From assembly GCF_014190775.1 (NCBI RefSeq), contig NZ_JACHVP010000001.1, positions 1,240,001-1,304,000 of the forward strand: a DNA stretch of 64,000 nucleotides. The letters are read 5' to 3'. Source of the stretch: Leifsonia aquatica. GTDB taxonomy: Bacteria > Actinomycetota > Actinomycetes > Actinomycetales > Microbacteriaceae. Of the stretch, positions 33,236 through 42,212 are shown piece by piece; positions within the stretch are counted from its first letter, which is position 1; every line of letters begins with the position of its first letter. The translations under genes and the position numbers were made by a program. The notes under the pieces were generated by a model. That model saw only the letters and a list, made by a program, of their open reading frames with translations. It ran no database searches and had not been told where the DNA came from.

Positions 33236-33838
33236 ATGCCACTCAGCAGAGAAGATGTCGTCTCCGCCGCCCTGACGCTCTCCGACGCTCACGGCGCGGA
33301 GGCCGTCACCCTGCGCGCGCTCGCGGCGGCCCTGGGTGTTCAGGCACCGTCCTTGTACACGCACGTGCGCAGCAAGGCCGACCTGCTGGACGCGCTGGGG
33401 GACAGGATCATGGACGAGGTGCTCGCGAGTCTCGGCATCCCCGATCAGACAATCGAGTGGCGCGCGTGGATGCTGGACGCCGCCCGCCGTCTGCGCGCCG
33501 GCCTGCTCGCGCACACCGACGGCGCCCGCATCGTGGCCAGCGCCCGGTCATCCCTCCGCCGCGCGGACTTCTCCGAGCGCGCCGTCACCGCGCTGATCGG
33601 CGCCGGGGTGAACCTGCCCGAGGCGAGGCTGACGGTCCTGGCCGTCGAGCGCTTCACCGTCGGCTACGTGCTGGAGGAGCAGTCGGCACCGCCGGATGAC
33701 GGGGGAGCGGAGGTCGACCCCCCAGAACTCATGGCGCGCCTCCCGAACCTGACCGCGGCGATCATCGCCTACTTCGAGCCCGGCCGCACCGCCGACGACC
33801 TCTTCGACGACGAGATCCGGCTCATCCTGCGCGGCTGA
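33236..33838 (+). CDS. TetR-family regulator with TetR class C-terminal domain
   Basis: 200 aa. Start 33236 has AAGGAG 5 nt upstream; an in-frame ATG at 33221 would lie inside that signal. Helix-turn-helix: AVTLRALAAALGVQAPSLYT, then HVRSKADLLDALGDRIMDEV. The C-terminal part (the DFSERAVTALIGAGVNLPEA region) resembles the TetR(B/D)-type ligand-binding domain. Family members often repress a divergent exporter or flavin oxygenase; here only a 73-codon frame lies opposite. The 37-bp palindrome just upstream is its likely site. Confidence 0.92.
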   Translation: MPLSREDVVSAALTLSDAHGAEAVTLRALAAALGVQAPSLYTHVRSKADLLDALGDRIMDEVLASLGIPDQTIEWRAWMLDAARRLRAGLLAHTDGARIVASARSSLRRADFSERAVTALIGAGVNLPEARLTVLAVERFTVGYVLEEQSAPPDDGGAEVDPPELMARLPNLTAAIIAYFEPGRTADDLFDDEIRLILRG

Positions 33839-33900
33839 ACGCCGGGCCACTGCGCGGGCTAGGCTCGAGGTCGACGGTAAGCCGGACGACGGGGGAGGGC

Positions 33901-34206
33901 ATGGCGACGATCGAATGGGCGCTGCTCGAGCTCGCCGTGTCGGCCGATCCGGTCGGACGTGTCTCGGCGCTCGTCGTGGTCTCGACCGTGCTCGTGGCCT
34001 TCGGCCTCGCTGCGGTCGTCATCGCGAGCGCGGCGCGGACCGCGGTCCGTTCGGCCGCGACGACCGTCACGGCGACGATTCCCGCGCGCCGCTTCGCAGC
34101 GACTCCGCCCGCGCCGCCCGGTGCCGTCTGGCGCATCCCGCTCTCCGGGCTTCCGGCTCCGCGCGCTCCGGGCGACGTGCTCCGCCGGCCCCTGCGCGCG
34201 CTCTGA
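33901..34206 (+). CDS. Small membrane protein, one helix with Pro/Ala-rich tail
   Basis: 101 aa. One strong hydrophobic helix (residues 20-44) followed by an Arg/Ala/Pro-rich segment with no fold. The layout resembles short DUF6412-type membrane proteins found in Microbacteriaceae, but I cannot be sure. A GGGGGAGGG stretch precedes ATG at close spacing. Confidence 0.6.
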   Translation: MATIEWALLELAVSADPVGRVSALVVVSTVLVAFGLAAVVIASAARTAVRSAATTVTATIPARRFAATPPAPPGAVWRIPLSGLPAPRAPGDVLRRPLRAL

Positions 34207-34271
34207 CGATCTCGTCCGCCCGCAGAGCGATCGGCAGACGACCGATCTCCCTCTGAGCACGGACGGACACC

Positions 34272-34547
34272 ATGCACCACACCTCCCTCTGGCGACGCCT
34301 GCACACGCGCGCCACCCTCTTCAGCGGCTGGACCTGGGTCGCCGCCGGATCCCTGATCGGCTTCGAGATGCTGGACATCGTCTTCGGGGCCTTCATCCTC
34401 GCCCCGGAGTTCTTGCCGCTGGTGATCGTGTCCCTCGCGCTCGTCTGGGTCTTCCGCGATCAGCTGCGCCGCGCCCGCAGGCGACTGCGCGTCCGGCTGC
34501 GCCTCGCCCGGATGCGCCGACGCCGCGCTCAGCGACGCGCGCGATAG
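34272..34547 (+). CDS. Small membrane protein with Arg-rich tail
   Basis: 91 aa. Two hydrophobic stretches (residues 20-36 and 41-60) are followed by a 30-residue tail with more than fifteen Arg residues (RRARRRLRVRLRLARMRRRR). The tail should sit on the cytoplasmic face and may bind RNA or anionic lipid. The start lies 65 nt after the previous small membrane gene. The end overlaps the convergent reductase gene by 19 nt. Confidence 0.6.
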   Translation: MHHTSLWRRLHTRATLFSGWTWVAAGSLIGFEMLDIVFGAFILAPEFLPLVIVSLALVWVFRDQLRRARRRLRVRLRLARMRRRRAQRRAR

Positions 34548-35110
34548 CGCAGGTGCAGCACTCCGTCGCCCTGGACGACCTCCTCGGGTCCGCCCAGCAG
34601 GTGCTGCGCGTCGACGGAGCCAAAGAAGCGGATGCCGGAGCCGATCACGACGGGAACGACATCCATGCGCACCTCGTCGACCAGTCCCGCCGCGAACGCC
34701 TGGCCTCCGACATCCCCGGCGGCGACCTCGACGATCCGGTCGCCCGCGAGGTTCTGCGCGGCGGCGACGGCCTCCGCGATCCCGTCGACGAAGCGGAACG
34801 GCGCGTCGGGATCCCAGCCGTCGGGCGCCGGACGGTGCGAGACGACGACCACGTGATCGATCCCGCTCGGAGGGGTGCCGTCCCACCCGTCGGTCAGGTC
34901 GAACACGCGACGCCCGGCGACGGTCACGCCGATCCGGTCCCAGTACGGCCGCACGTAGTCGTACGAGGCCTGCGAGACCTTCAGCACGCCGCTCTCATCC
35001 AGCGGGACGTCGCCGCCGAGCAACCAGTCGAACAGCGCCCCGGGCTGGTCGCGGTCATCCGCGATGAACCCATCCACCGACACCGAGGCGTACATGACGA
35101 CGTGACCCAC
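34529..35110 (-). CDS. Dihydrofolate reductase-family protein
   Basis: 193 aa RibD_C/DHFR-like reductase: VVMYASVSVDGFIADD at the start, GVTVAGRRVFDLTDGWDGTP, VVVSHRP, VEVAAGDVGGQAFAAGLVDE and VVPVVIGSGIRFFG. GTG at 35110 has AAGGA at good spacing; ATG at 35095 (MYASVSVDGF) is also possible. Differs from the protein at 28591, so this is not a recent duplicate. Overlaps the Arg-rich membrane protein gene by 19 nt, tail to tail. Confidence 0.92.
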   Translation of the reverse strand: MGHVVMYASVSVDGFIADDRDQPGALFDWLLGGDVPLDESGVLKVSQASYDYVRPYWDRIGVTVAGRRVFDLTDGWDGTPPSGIDHVVVVSHRPAPDGWDPDAPFRFVDGIAEAVAAAQNLAGDRIVEVAAGDVGGQAFAAGLVDEVRMDVVPVVIGSGIRFFGSVDAQHLLGGPEEVVQGDGVLHLRYRARR

Positions 35111-35182
35111 GTATCGGTCCTTCGCTCGCAGGGGCCCGGATATCGAGCCAATTGATAGGCACGCACTGCTCTACTCACCTGT

Positions 35183-36390
35183 ATGAAATCACAGATGCCG
35201 ACTCCGGCACGCCGACGGACGCTCTGGATCGGGACCGCTTCGGCGCTCGCGATCTCTCTCGCGCTCGCGGGCTGCACCGCTGCCGACACGGCGTCGCCGA
35301 CGTCGGCGATGACCAGCACCGCCACGGCAGGGAGCGGCGATGTCGTCGCACTCGCGAAAGCCTTCGCCGCGACGCTGAGCGACGACCAGACGACCGAGCT
35401 TCAGCAGAAGTACACCTTCGCGAATGCGTCCGACTGGTCCAACCTCCCGCAAGCATTGCTGACCGGGGGCGGGTTCGGCGGGGAGCCCCCGGCGGCGGAG
35501 CACCCGGCGGGGGAGCACCCAGCGGTGCGCCTGCGGGAGGCGCAGCACCAAGCGGCGCCGGCGGCGGGCAGAGCTCCACCGGGCGCGTCGGCCTCCAGAC
35601 CTCGTCGCTCTCGGACGCCCAGTGGTCGGCGCTGGAGAACCTCATCGCAGCAGCGACGGGCTCGGCCGCGAACGAGGGCTTCGACGAGATCCTCCAGCAT
35701 CTCGCCGCCGACGACTACCTCTCCGCAAACGGAGGCGGGAGCGACTACGGCCGCGGCAACTTCTACATCGCGTTCCTCGGCACACCGTCTGATTCGGGCA
35801 CCTGGGAACTGCAGTTCGGCGGCCACCACCTCGCCCTCGCGAACACCTACACCGACGGCGAGCTGGCTGGAGCGACCCCGTCGTTCCGAGGGATCGAACC
35901 GTTCACCACGGTCACGCAGGACGGCGTGACCGTGCAGCCCGAGCAGCAGGAACAGAAGGCGTTCGCCGCCGTCATCGCCTCACTCACCACCGAGCAGCAG
36001 GCCGCGGCGAAGCTTTCGAAGACCTACAACGACATCCTGCTCGGGCCGGGAGACGACTGGGCCTTCCCCACCACATCCGAGGGGATCAAGGGCTCCGACC
36101 TCACCGCCGATCAGAAGGCTCTCGTCCTGGCCGCCATCGACACGTACGTGGACGACGTCGACGACGCGGATGCCGCCACGATCCTGGCGAAGTACAAGTC
36201 TCAGCTCGACGACACGTACTTCTCTTTCTCCGGCTCGACGACGGTGACCGAGATCGACGACTACGTGCGGATCGATGGCCCGTCGGTGTGGATCGAGTTC
36301 TCCATGCAGCACGGCATCGTGCTCGATGGCGCCCACCCGCACGCCGTCTAGCGCGACAAGGTGACCGACTACGGCGGAACGAAGTCCTGA
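35183..36390 (+). pseudogene. DUF3500 lipoprotein gene broken by frameshift and nonsense codon
   Basis: The N-terminal part (from ATG 35183) has a signal peptide and lipobox LALAGC, then a helical stretch to YTFANASDWSNLPQALLT. The rest of the protein, with the DUF3500 core (LSDAQWSALENLIAAATGSA, NFYIAFLGTPSDSGTWELQF, SMQHG), is in another frame. Adding one G to the run at 35480-35483 would restore a Gly/Ala/Pro linker across the join. Near the end, HAV is followed by TAG at 36349, where the family has a Trp before RDK; reading through, RDKVTDYGGTKS continues to TGA 36388-36390, which overlaps the ATG of the next gene. Two separate lesions point to real decay, though a homopolymer sequencing error could explain the first. 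Confidence 0.82.
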
Positions 36391-37760
36391 TGCGCCGGGG
36401 CATCATGGTCGCGTCCGCGGCGCTGCTCGCGGGCGCGGCCGTGCTGCTCGGCGCCTCCCCGGCCTCGGCCCACGTCGTCCCCTCGACGACGATCGAGCTG
36501 GATGTGCACGAAGCGGACATCACCGCCGCCCTCACTCTGCCGAAAGAGGATCTGGTCGCCGCCAGCGGGACCGATCTCACCAGCACGGACGCGGTCGGCG
36601 CGTCAGCGGCCCGCGCCGTCTCGTCGTACCTCGAAAAACACTTCGCTGTCACCACCGGCACCGATCACTGGACGGTGGATGTCGCCGATGTCGCGGAGAC
36701 CGACACCGAACAGTGGGGGACCGGGACATTCGGTGCGATCACCGCCACCGCCACTCTCACCCCGGCCGCCGCGTCCGACCTCCGCTCCTTCACGCTGGAC
36801 TACGACGCGATCATCCACCAGGTCGAGAGCGCCGACATCTACGTGATCCTCCACAGTGACTGGGCGACCGGGCAGGTGGAGGGCGCGCGCACTCTCGGGG
36901 CGATCCAGGTCGACACCGTCTCCGGCACGGTTCCGCCCCTCACCGTCGACCTCGAGGACGGCAGCCCGTGGAACGGGTTCGTCGGCATGCTGACCCTCGG
37001 GATCGGGCACATCGCCGAGGGCACCGATCATCAACTGTTCCTGCTCACGCTGCTGCTCCCGGCACCCCTGCTCGCGGTCGGCCGACGGTGGAAGGAAGTC
37101 GCGCCGGCCAGGAGCGCGGTGCGCAGGATCACTGCCATCACCATCGCGTTCACGATCGGGCATTCGATCACGCTGGCCCTCGGCGCGCTCGGCCTCCCGG
37201 TGCCGCAGCAGCCTGTCGAAGCCTTGATCGCGGTGAGCATCCTGATCGCCGCAGCTCACGCCATCCGCCCGCTCTTCCCCGGACGCGAACCCCTGATCGC
37301 CGGTCTCTTCGGGCTTATCCACGGGATGGCGTTCTCGGCGACGCTCTCTGCCCTCGACCTCAGTGGCGGCCAGCTGGTGCTGAGCCTGCTCGGGTTCAAC
37401 CTCGGCATCGAGGTCATGCAGCTGGTCGTCGTCCTCCTCGTGCTGCCGCCCCTGGTCCTGCTCGCCCGGACGCGGGCCTACACCCCGCTGCGCGTGACCG
37501 CAGCCGTGCTGACCGCGGCGGCGGCGACCGGCTGGCTGCTCGCCCGGGTCGGGGTACCGAACGTTTTCGGCGCAGCCGCAGACACACTCGGGCTCGCCTC
37601 GCCGTGGATCGTCATCGGGCTCTGGGCAGCCGCGATCACCGCCTACATCATCGAGCGGTTCGCACGAGGCGACCGCGGTTCTCGATCGGCCGGGACGAAC
37701 TCGGCCGCGCCGACCGACACCGCGGTGGTTGTCAGCCAGCGGCCCTCGGAAAACATGTAG
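36390..37760 (+). CDS. HupE/UreJ-2-like membrane protein
   Basis: 456 aa. Signal peptide with cleavage after ASA (residue 27), an extracytoplasmic beta domain of about 160 residues, then seven membrane helices with the HupE/UreJ motif GIGHIAEGTDHQLFLLTLLL and a second His motif in FTIGHSITLALG and LIHGMAFS. Family relatives are linked to nickel/cobalt or metal uptake, but this branch is not characterised. ATG overlaps the upstream TGA (TGATG), so it was translated together with the DUF3500 gene, whose premature stop may now reduce its expression. Confidence 0.88.
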   Translation: MRRGIMVASAALLAGAAVLLGASPASAHVVPSTTIELDVHEADITAALTLPKEDLVAASGTDLTSTDAVGASAARAVSSYLEKHFAVTTGTDHWTVDVADVAETDTEQWGTGTFGAITATATLTPAAASDLRSFTLDYDAIIHQVESADIYVILHSDWATGQVEGARTLGAIQVDTVSGTVPPLTVDLEDGSPWNGFVGMLTLGIGHIAEGTDHQLFLLTLLLPAPLLAVGRRWKEVAPARSAVRRITAITIAFTIGHSITLALGALGLPVPQQPVEALIAVSILIAAAHAIRPLFPGREPLIAGLFGLIHGMAFSATLSALDLSGGQLVLSLLGFNLGIEVMQLVVVLLVLPPLVLLARTRAYTPLRVTAAVLTAAAATGWLLARVGVPNVFGAAADTLGLASPWIVIGLWAAAITAYIIERFARGDRGSRSAGTNSAAPTDTAVVVSQRPSENM

Positions 37761-37784
37761 GAGCGTTCGAGGGCACGCCCGCGT

Positions 37785-38870
37785 CTACGCCGCCTGATGC
37801 GTGCCGACCAGCTCCTGCACCGCCTTCGTGACTGCGGCGAACTCGTCCTGCTTGCGCGCGACGAGTTCGAGGGCGTCGAGCCCGACCGCGAGCAGGTCCT
37901 GCGTCACCTCGCCCGGGTCGGTGAACTTGTGGCTGGCGTCACCGGTGAGGCCTCCCTCGAGCGCGAGCCGGCCGACCAGGTCGAGCTTGAGGACCTTCGT
38001 GCCCTCGGTGAAGCTGACCTTGTCGAAGTCGACCCAGACGATGTTCGGCCGGGTCGTCGACTCGAAGGTGTAGCGCTTGTTGGTGAGGTCGAGCACGACC
38101 TGCCAGATCGTCTGCGACGCGTCCGGCTTGCCCGGCTCGGGCGTACGGAAGGGCTGCGCGGCGTTGCGGATGATGCTGAACATGGCCGCCATCGCATCGA
38201 TCTGCGTCTTCGGCTGCACCTGGTGCGCGACATAGAACGAGGCACGCGCGAACCGATCGGTCGCGAGCGTCGAACCGGGGAGCGGCTTGTCACCGCCGAG
38301 TCCCTCGACCTCCGTGACGAGCTCGAGTTGCTTGTCGAACGTGGGGGAGTTGGTCATGACCAGGTAGTCGCGGCTGTGATAGACCGTCGGCTTGCCGTCG
38401 GTGTACTCGATGATCGCCGAGTCGCCGGTGGCGTCGTTGATGGCGAGGTGGAGTGTGGGCACGATGTGGCCGGTGGGGTCGAAGAGCTGCGCGATCCCGA
38501 CCTGCGAGGCGTTTGTCCATTCGACGGCTTCGGCGACGGTCGCGAAGTTGTCGAGGTAGTACTGCAGCCAGACGGCCTGGCTCAGCTGGGTGGCGTCGGC
38601 GTCCGGCTTTCCGTAGTCGGACTCCGCGAGCCACAGGATGTGACCGGCGAAGCCTTCCTCGTTCATGCCGTCGGTCGCGATGAGGTCGAAGGCGGTGGCG
38701 ACGACGCTGCCGTACTTCGCCTTCCAGGTGAGAGTGCCGTTCACGCCGTCCGAGCGCTCGATGCCGCGCGGTAGCTTCCACAGGTTCGTCAGGAGGTCCA
38801 TGTGGAAGTCCATGTTCCGTCCGACGATCACCGATCCGTTGGCGTCGGGCCAGACAACTCGTGTGCACAT
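37785..38870 (-). CDS. Linear amide C-N hydrolase, choloylglycine hydrolase family
   Basis: 361 aa Ntn hydrolase. ATG-TGC at 38870 puts the catalytic Cys at position 2 (MCTRVVWPDANGSVIVGRNM). Other conserved residues are RNMDFHMDL, WKAKYGSV, DGMNEEGFAG and VMTNSPTF. An in-frame ATG three codons upstream (38879) fits the purine-rich ribosome-binding site slightly better; in that case processing would expose the Cys. The family cleaves bile salts, penicillin V, or N-acyl homoserine lactones; actinobacterial members may be quorum-quenching acylases. Convergent with hupE-like gene. Confidence 0.92.
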   Translation of the reverse strand: MCTRVVWPDANGSVIVGRNMDFHMDLLTNLWKLPRGIERSDGVNGTLTWKAKYGSVVATAFDLIATDGMNEEGFAGHILWLAESDYGKPDADATQLSQAVWLQYYLDNFATVAEAVEWTNASQVGIAQLFDPTGHIVPTLHLAINDATGDSAIIEYTDGKPTVYHSRDYLVMTNSPTFDKQLELVTEVEGLGGDKPLPGSTLATDRFARASFYVAHQVQPKTQIDAMAAMFSIIRNAAQPFRTPEPGKPDASQTIWQVVLDLTNKRYTFESTTRPNIVWVDFDKVSFTEGTKVLKLDLVGRLALEGGLTGDASHKFTDPGEVTQDLLAVGLDALELVARKQDEFAAVTKAVQELVGTHQAA

Positions 38871-39103
38871 ACATCGCATCCGTTCTCTCATTCCGCCCCT
38901 CGGCGATTCGGAGGGGCGGGCACTCCCCATCCTGAAGGCACTGCCGCCGGGACCGAATAGGTGATTTCGGGAGCAGTGGTCGGGTCGGCGGCGCACCCCT
39001 GAAATGGGGGCGACGGGCGGCGAGATTTCGTTGACGGAGATCAATCAGCCCTCATAGGGTTGTCACGCCCGTCTTCGGGCCACATACCTCGGGGGGGAAA
39101 TAC

Positions 39104-39898
39104 ATGATCGGTTCCGCGCGCTCACGGTGGGCACTCGTCACAACGGTTGCAGCGTTGGTCACCGGCGGCATACTGGTGTCGGCTCCCGCGCAGGCGGCTA
39201 CCGCGTCGATCGGGGTGACCGTACCGGTCGTCTACTCGGACTCCTGGGGAAGCGGAATCGATGTCATCGGCGGTGGTTTCACCCCGAGTTCGACGGTGAC
39301 GCTCTCGATCGACTGGGTGCGCGACAGCGACGGGACGAAGGTGCACTACGGCGACAGGACGACGCCCGCGAGCGCGTCAGGCATCATCTCCGTCACCGGA
39401 TGGGTGCCCGCGATGGCGCCGGGCATCTGGGCCGATTCCACTCTCACCCTCTCGGCCACGAGCGATTCCGGGGATACATCGAACGCGGTGGCGTTCGATG
39501 TCCGCAGCACGCCCGGCATTGAGACGAATGCGCCGACCCTGACGACGGCGCAGTTCATGGATGCCGCCATCGGCCTCTTCGTTCAGGCCAGTGGATTCAC
39601 GCCGGGTGAGACCGTCGCATTCTCGGCGGTCTACAACGGCACACGTCTTCCCGCGCCGGCGTCGCTGGTCGCGGACAAGTACGGTTCCGTCGCGTGGCAG
39701 TACGTGCGCACCGGGGTCACAGCCGCCGGAAGCGTCGTCATCGAGACCGCCGGCGCAACCTCGCAGTGGGGCACCACTGTGGCCATCACCGGGCCGACCA
39801 TCGGCGGTTCCACTACTCCAGGTGGTCAGGGCGGGACGTCTGATCCTGAGGCCGTCGCAAAGCCGACGGCGCGTGCCCTTCCTGTCGTCAGCGGCTGA
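39104..39898 (+). CDS. Secreted beta-rich protein with truncated LPxTG-like end
   Basis: 264 aa. Signal peptide with cleavage near APAQA-ATA (residue 30-32); the mature part holds two Ig/IPT-like beta modules (SGIDVIGGGFTPSSTVTLSI and AIGLFVQASGFTPGETVAFS). It ends with a Gly/Thr-rich linker and LPVVSG at the very last residues. This looks like a sortase motif without the membrane helix and basic tail. The gene starts after GGGGGGG and 3 nt before the L,D-transpeptidase gene's leader, so the two are co-transcribed. A hairpin GCCCG-TCTT-CGGGC lies at 39067-39080. Confidence 0.78.
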   Translation: MIGSARSRWALVTTVAALVTGGILVSAPAQAATASIGVTVPVVYSDSWGSGIDVIGGGFTPSSTVTLSIDWVRDSDGTKVHYGDRTTPASASGIISVTGWVPAMAPGIWADSTLTLSATSDSGDTSNAVAFDVRSTPGIETNAPTLTTAQFMDAAIGLFVQASGFTPGETVAFSAVYNGTRLPAPASLVADKYGSVAWQYVRTGVTAAGSVVIETAGATSQWGTTVAITGPTIGGSTTPGGQGGTSDPEAVAKPTARALPVVSG

Positions 39899-39901
39899 GC
39901 G

Positions 39902-40822
39902 ATGAGGCGTAGGACGCGCGCCGCGCTCGCGGTCGCCGCCTCCGTCGTTGTCATCGCCGTTGCCGGAGTGCTCGCGGTCGCGCTTTCTGGGCCCGCGGTA
40001 TCCACGGGGTCGTCTTCCCTGCCGTCCGCGTCCCACTCGTCCTCGACTCCCTCCGGTGCGGCCCAGCCCACGACACCGATGACGCAGGCTCCTGCTCCTC
40101 CGATCCTCAGCGCCGATCAGGTTGCCGCCCTCACCCCGGCGGACTACCGGGCGGTGATCCCGGGCCTTGTGCCCGCGCCGCCCACCGCGATGTGGATGTC
40201 GGTCTTCGAGCTGCAGTCCGACACCCCGCTATTCGGGGCCGACCGGACCGCTCCGATCGCCCGATTCGAGTCTCGCGACTTCTTGGGCGAGCCGTCCGTG
40301 GTTGTCAGGGTCGCCGTCGACGGGCCGTGGTCCCTCGTGCTCGTGCCGAGCAGGCAGCTCCTGCCCTCGCAGGCGGGTGCGGGGGAGTCGGCGCCGGCTC
40401 AGAGCGCTGGCTGGCTGCCCACGAACGCGCTGACTCCCGGCGCCACCGTGCGGAATCGCATCGTCGTCTCGGTCTCCGCTCAGTCATTGACGATAACCGA
40501 TGCTGGCGGGCGACCGGAACAGACGATCGCGGTGGGGGTCGGCGCTCCGGGAACGCCGACGCCCGTCGGGGTGACCGGGTACCTCGAGGCGCAGTATCTG
40601 GACCCCGCCCAAGGCCAGAGCACCCATCGCATCCAACTCAGCTCGCTGCACGCGACGGCAGCGGACGAGCCGTACGGCGGCTCGGACGGTGGGCTCATCG
40701 GCATCCACTACGAGTCCGACTCGTCCGGCGCCATCTCTCACGGTTGCATCCGCCTCGGCGCGGAAGCCATCACCGCCGTCGACGCGTTGGCACTCGGCAC
40801 CCCGATCATCATCGTCTCGTAG
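39902..40822 (+). CDS. L,D-transpeptidase (YkuD domain)
   Basis: 306 aa exported enzyme that forms 3-3 cross-links in peptidoglycan or attaches proteins to it. N-terminal membrane anchor (residues 8-30), Ser/Thr/Pro-rich linker, an N-terminal domain of about 120 residues, then the YkuD domain with GIHYESDSSGAISHGCIRLG. The active-site Cys282 is in SHGCIR; the upstream His is GIHYE. It follows the secreted protein gene by 3 nt and may act on the same cell wall site. Confidence 0.94.
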   Translation: MRRRTRAALAVAASVVVIAVAGVLAVALSGPAVSTGSSSLPSASHSSSTPSGAAQPTTPMTQAPAPPILSADQVAALTPADYRAVIPGLVPAPPTAMWMSVFELQSDTPLFGADRTAPIARFESRDFLGEPSVVVRVAVDGPWSLVLVPSRQLLPSQAGAGESAPAQSAGWLPTNALTPGATVRNRIVVSVSAQSLTITDAGGRPEQTIAVGVGAPGTPTPVGVTGYLEAQYLDPAQGQSTHRIQLSSLHATAADEPYGGSDGGLIGIHYESDSSGAISHGCIRLGAEAITAVDALALGTPIIIVS

Positions 40823-40884
40823 GACGGAGCACCCGTGCACAAGTACCCCTTCGCACGCTGCGTATCTGTCGTGGTGGCGCCACT

Positions 40885-41148
40885 ATGAGGCCCGACATCG
40901 AGTTCGCAGAGCGCTTGATGGGGCCGGCCACGAGGCGCCTCTTCCATCGCTGGGGCTGGATCCCTCAGATGATCGGGTCGGTGTTCTTCCTGGCGTTCGG
41001 CTTCGGGGTGTTCTTCGAACTGCGTCCGGTCAATCTGGTGGCGGCGATCCTGGGGCCGTTGTTCTCCTGGCCCGCGACGTGGTTGACGTTCACGCAGGCA
41101 CTGCGAACACGAGCGCGACGCTCGATCGACCATCCGAATGACATGTGA
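40885..41148 (+). CDS. Small two-helix membrane protein
   Basis: 87 aa, not recognised. Amphipathic N-terminus (EFAERLMGPATRRLFHRW) then two hydrophobic helices (residues 24-44 and 48-69) and a basic end. It comes 62 nt after the L,D-transpeptidase gene. No clear ribosome-binding site, and the next gene is convergent. Confidence 0.55.
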   Translation: MRPDIEFAERLMGPATRRLFHRWGWIPQMIGSVFFLAFGFGVFFELRPVNLVAAILGPLFSWPATWLTFTQALRTRARRSIDHPNDM

Positions 41149-41194
41149 CCGATCAGGCATCCGTGGCCCGCTCCCGGTTGCTTCGAGTCGTTCG

Positions 41195-41827
41195 TCAGTC
41201 GCCGGGGGAGCAGGGCGCCTCGTAGTCGGCCCAGACGACCTTCCCGTCGGAGAGGTAGAAGTCGGCTGACATCTCATCCGGCTTGGTCTGGTTGCACGGC
41301 CCGAATTCGGCACCGTCGTAGGTGAGCCAATCGATGTGGAAGACACCGCCGGCGTACCGGATCGATGTGACGACAGAGTGTTCGTTGTGGTCGAAACTGC
41401 CGAAGTCGAAGCTGGTGAGAAGGTCGCCTCTGGGCCCGTAGAACCCGAGCACGTGCGGCCAGTTCACACCTCCGAGGTGGCAGGCGAACGCGACCGCGAA
41501 CGACGGGTTCCCCTTCGGGTCCGTGGACTGATCCCACAGATAGTTGTTCTCATCGTCCGTGGCGAGCATGGTCGCCCCCTCAGACTCGTCGATCGGAAGT
41601 CTCCCGTCGACCAGCTGCCCGGCATCGCGTTCGCACATCGCGGGGGCGGTCAGGCTTTCCAGCTGCTCGTCGGTCACCGTGGTGGGACCGCCCGGGGCGG
41701 CGGTGACGGTGACCGTCACGGTCGCCGGTGTGGCCGGCGGCCCGGAAGTGCAACCGGTCAGCGACGCCACCGCGAGGGCCACGCCCGCTCCGGCGACTGC
41801 CACGGGTGTACGCGAACGTCCAGACAT
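41195..41827 (-). CDS. Lipoprotein of unknown function
   Basis: 210 aa; ATG 41827 with GGAGACG upstream. Signal peptide MSGRSRTPVAVAGAGVALAV with lipobox LTGC, a Thr/Pro/Val-rich linker, then a beta-rich domain with five Cys (AMCERDAG, FACHLGG, FGPCNQT, APCSPGD). The C-terminal end NWPHVLGFYGPRGD and the Cys pattern do not match a family I know. Expected to sit on the outer face of the membrane. Confidence 0.8.
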   Translation of the reverse strand: MSGRSRTPVAVAGAGVALAVASLTGCTSGPPATPATVTVTVTAAPGGPTTVTDEQLESLTAPAMCERDAGQLVDGRLPIDESEGATMLATDDENNYLWDQSTDPKGNPSFAVAFACHLGGVNWPHVLGFYGPRGDLLTSFDFGSFDHNEHSVVTSIRYAGGVFHIDWLTYDGAEFGPCNQTKPDEMSADFYLSDGKVVWADYEAPCSPGD

Positions 41828-41990
41828 CGTCGTCTCCGTCCTTGCCGGAGTTCGGGCTCCGGCTTCGCCGCACACGATAGCGCGCGAACGGGCGTGTGGC
41901 GACGCTTCTCTGAACGCGGGCAGCTCGCCTGATAGGCTGCCGTCCCGCAGGCACCGGGGGAGTCGAACTGGTGACCGCGAGCGAAGGGTG

Positions 41991-42212
41991 ATGCGCTTGA
42001 CTGCTCATCAGCAGCCCAGTTGGGTTCGACCGACGATGTACGTCGCTTCGATCCTCATCGTGGTCGGGCTCATTGCCCTGGGAGTAATCGGCTTTGTACA
42101 CGCAGGCCTATGGCTTGCGATCGCGGCCGCGGTGCTCATGATCGCGGGGATATTGCTCTGGCTGATCGCCGGCATCGCCTACCGGAGAGCCGGCGGGGAG
42201 CGAATCAGGTGA
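41991..42212 (+). CDS. Small two-helix membrane protein (possible orphan immunity protein)
   Basis: 73 aa, ATG 41991 with GAAGGG upstream. Two hydrophobic helices (residues 17-35 and 40-62) and a basic tail (YRRAGGERIR). Its architecture matches the small proteins that follow the Rhs tips downstream (43996, 44729, 45507, 45853), and it lies at the left border of the same low-GC stretch. The shared layout is seen; the immunity role is inference. Confidence 0.6.
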   Translation: MRLTAHQQPSWVRPTMYVASILIVVGLIALGVIGFVHAGLWLAIAAAVLMIAGILLWLIAGIAYRRAGGERIR

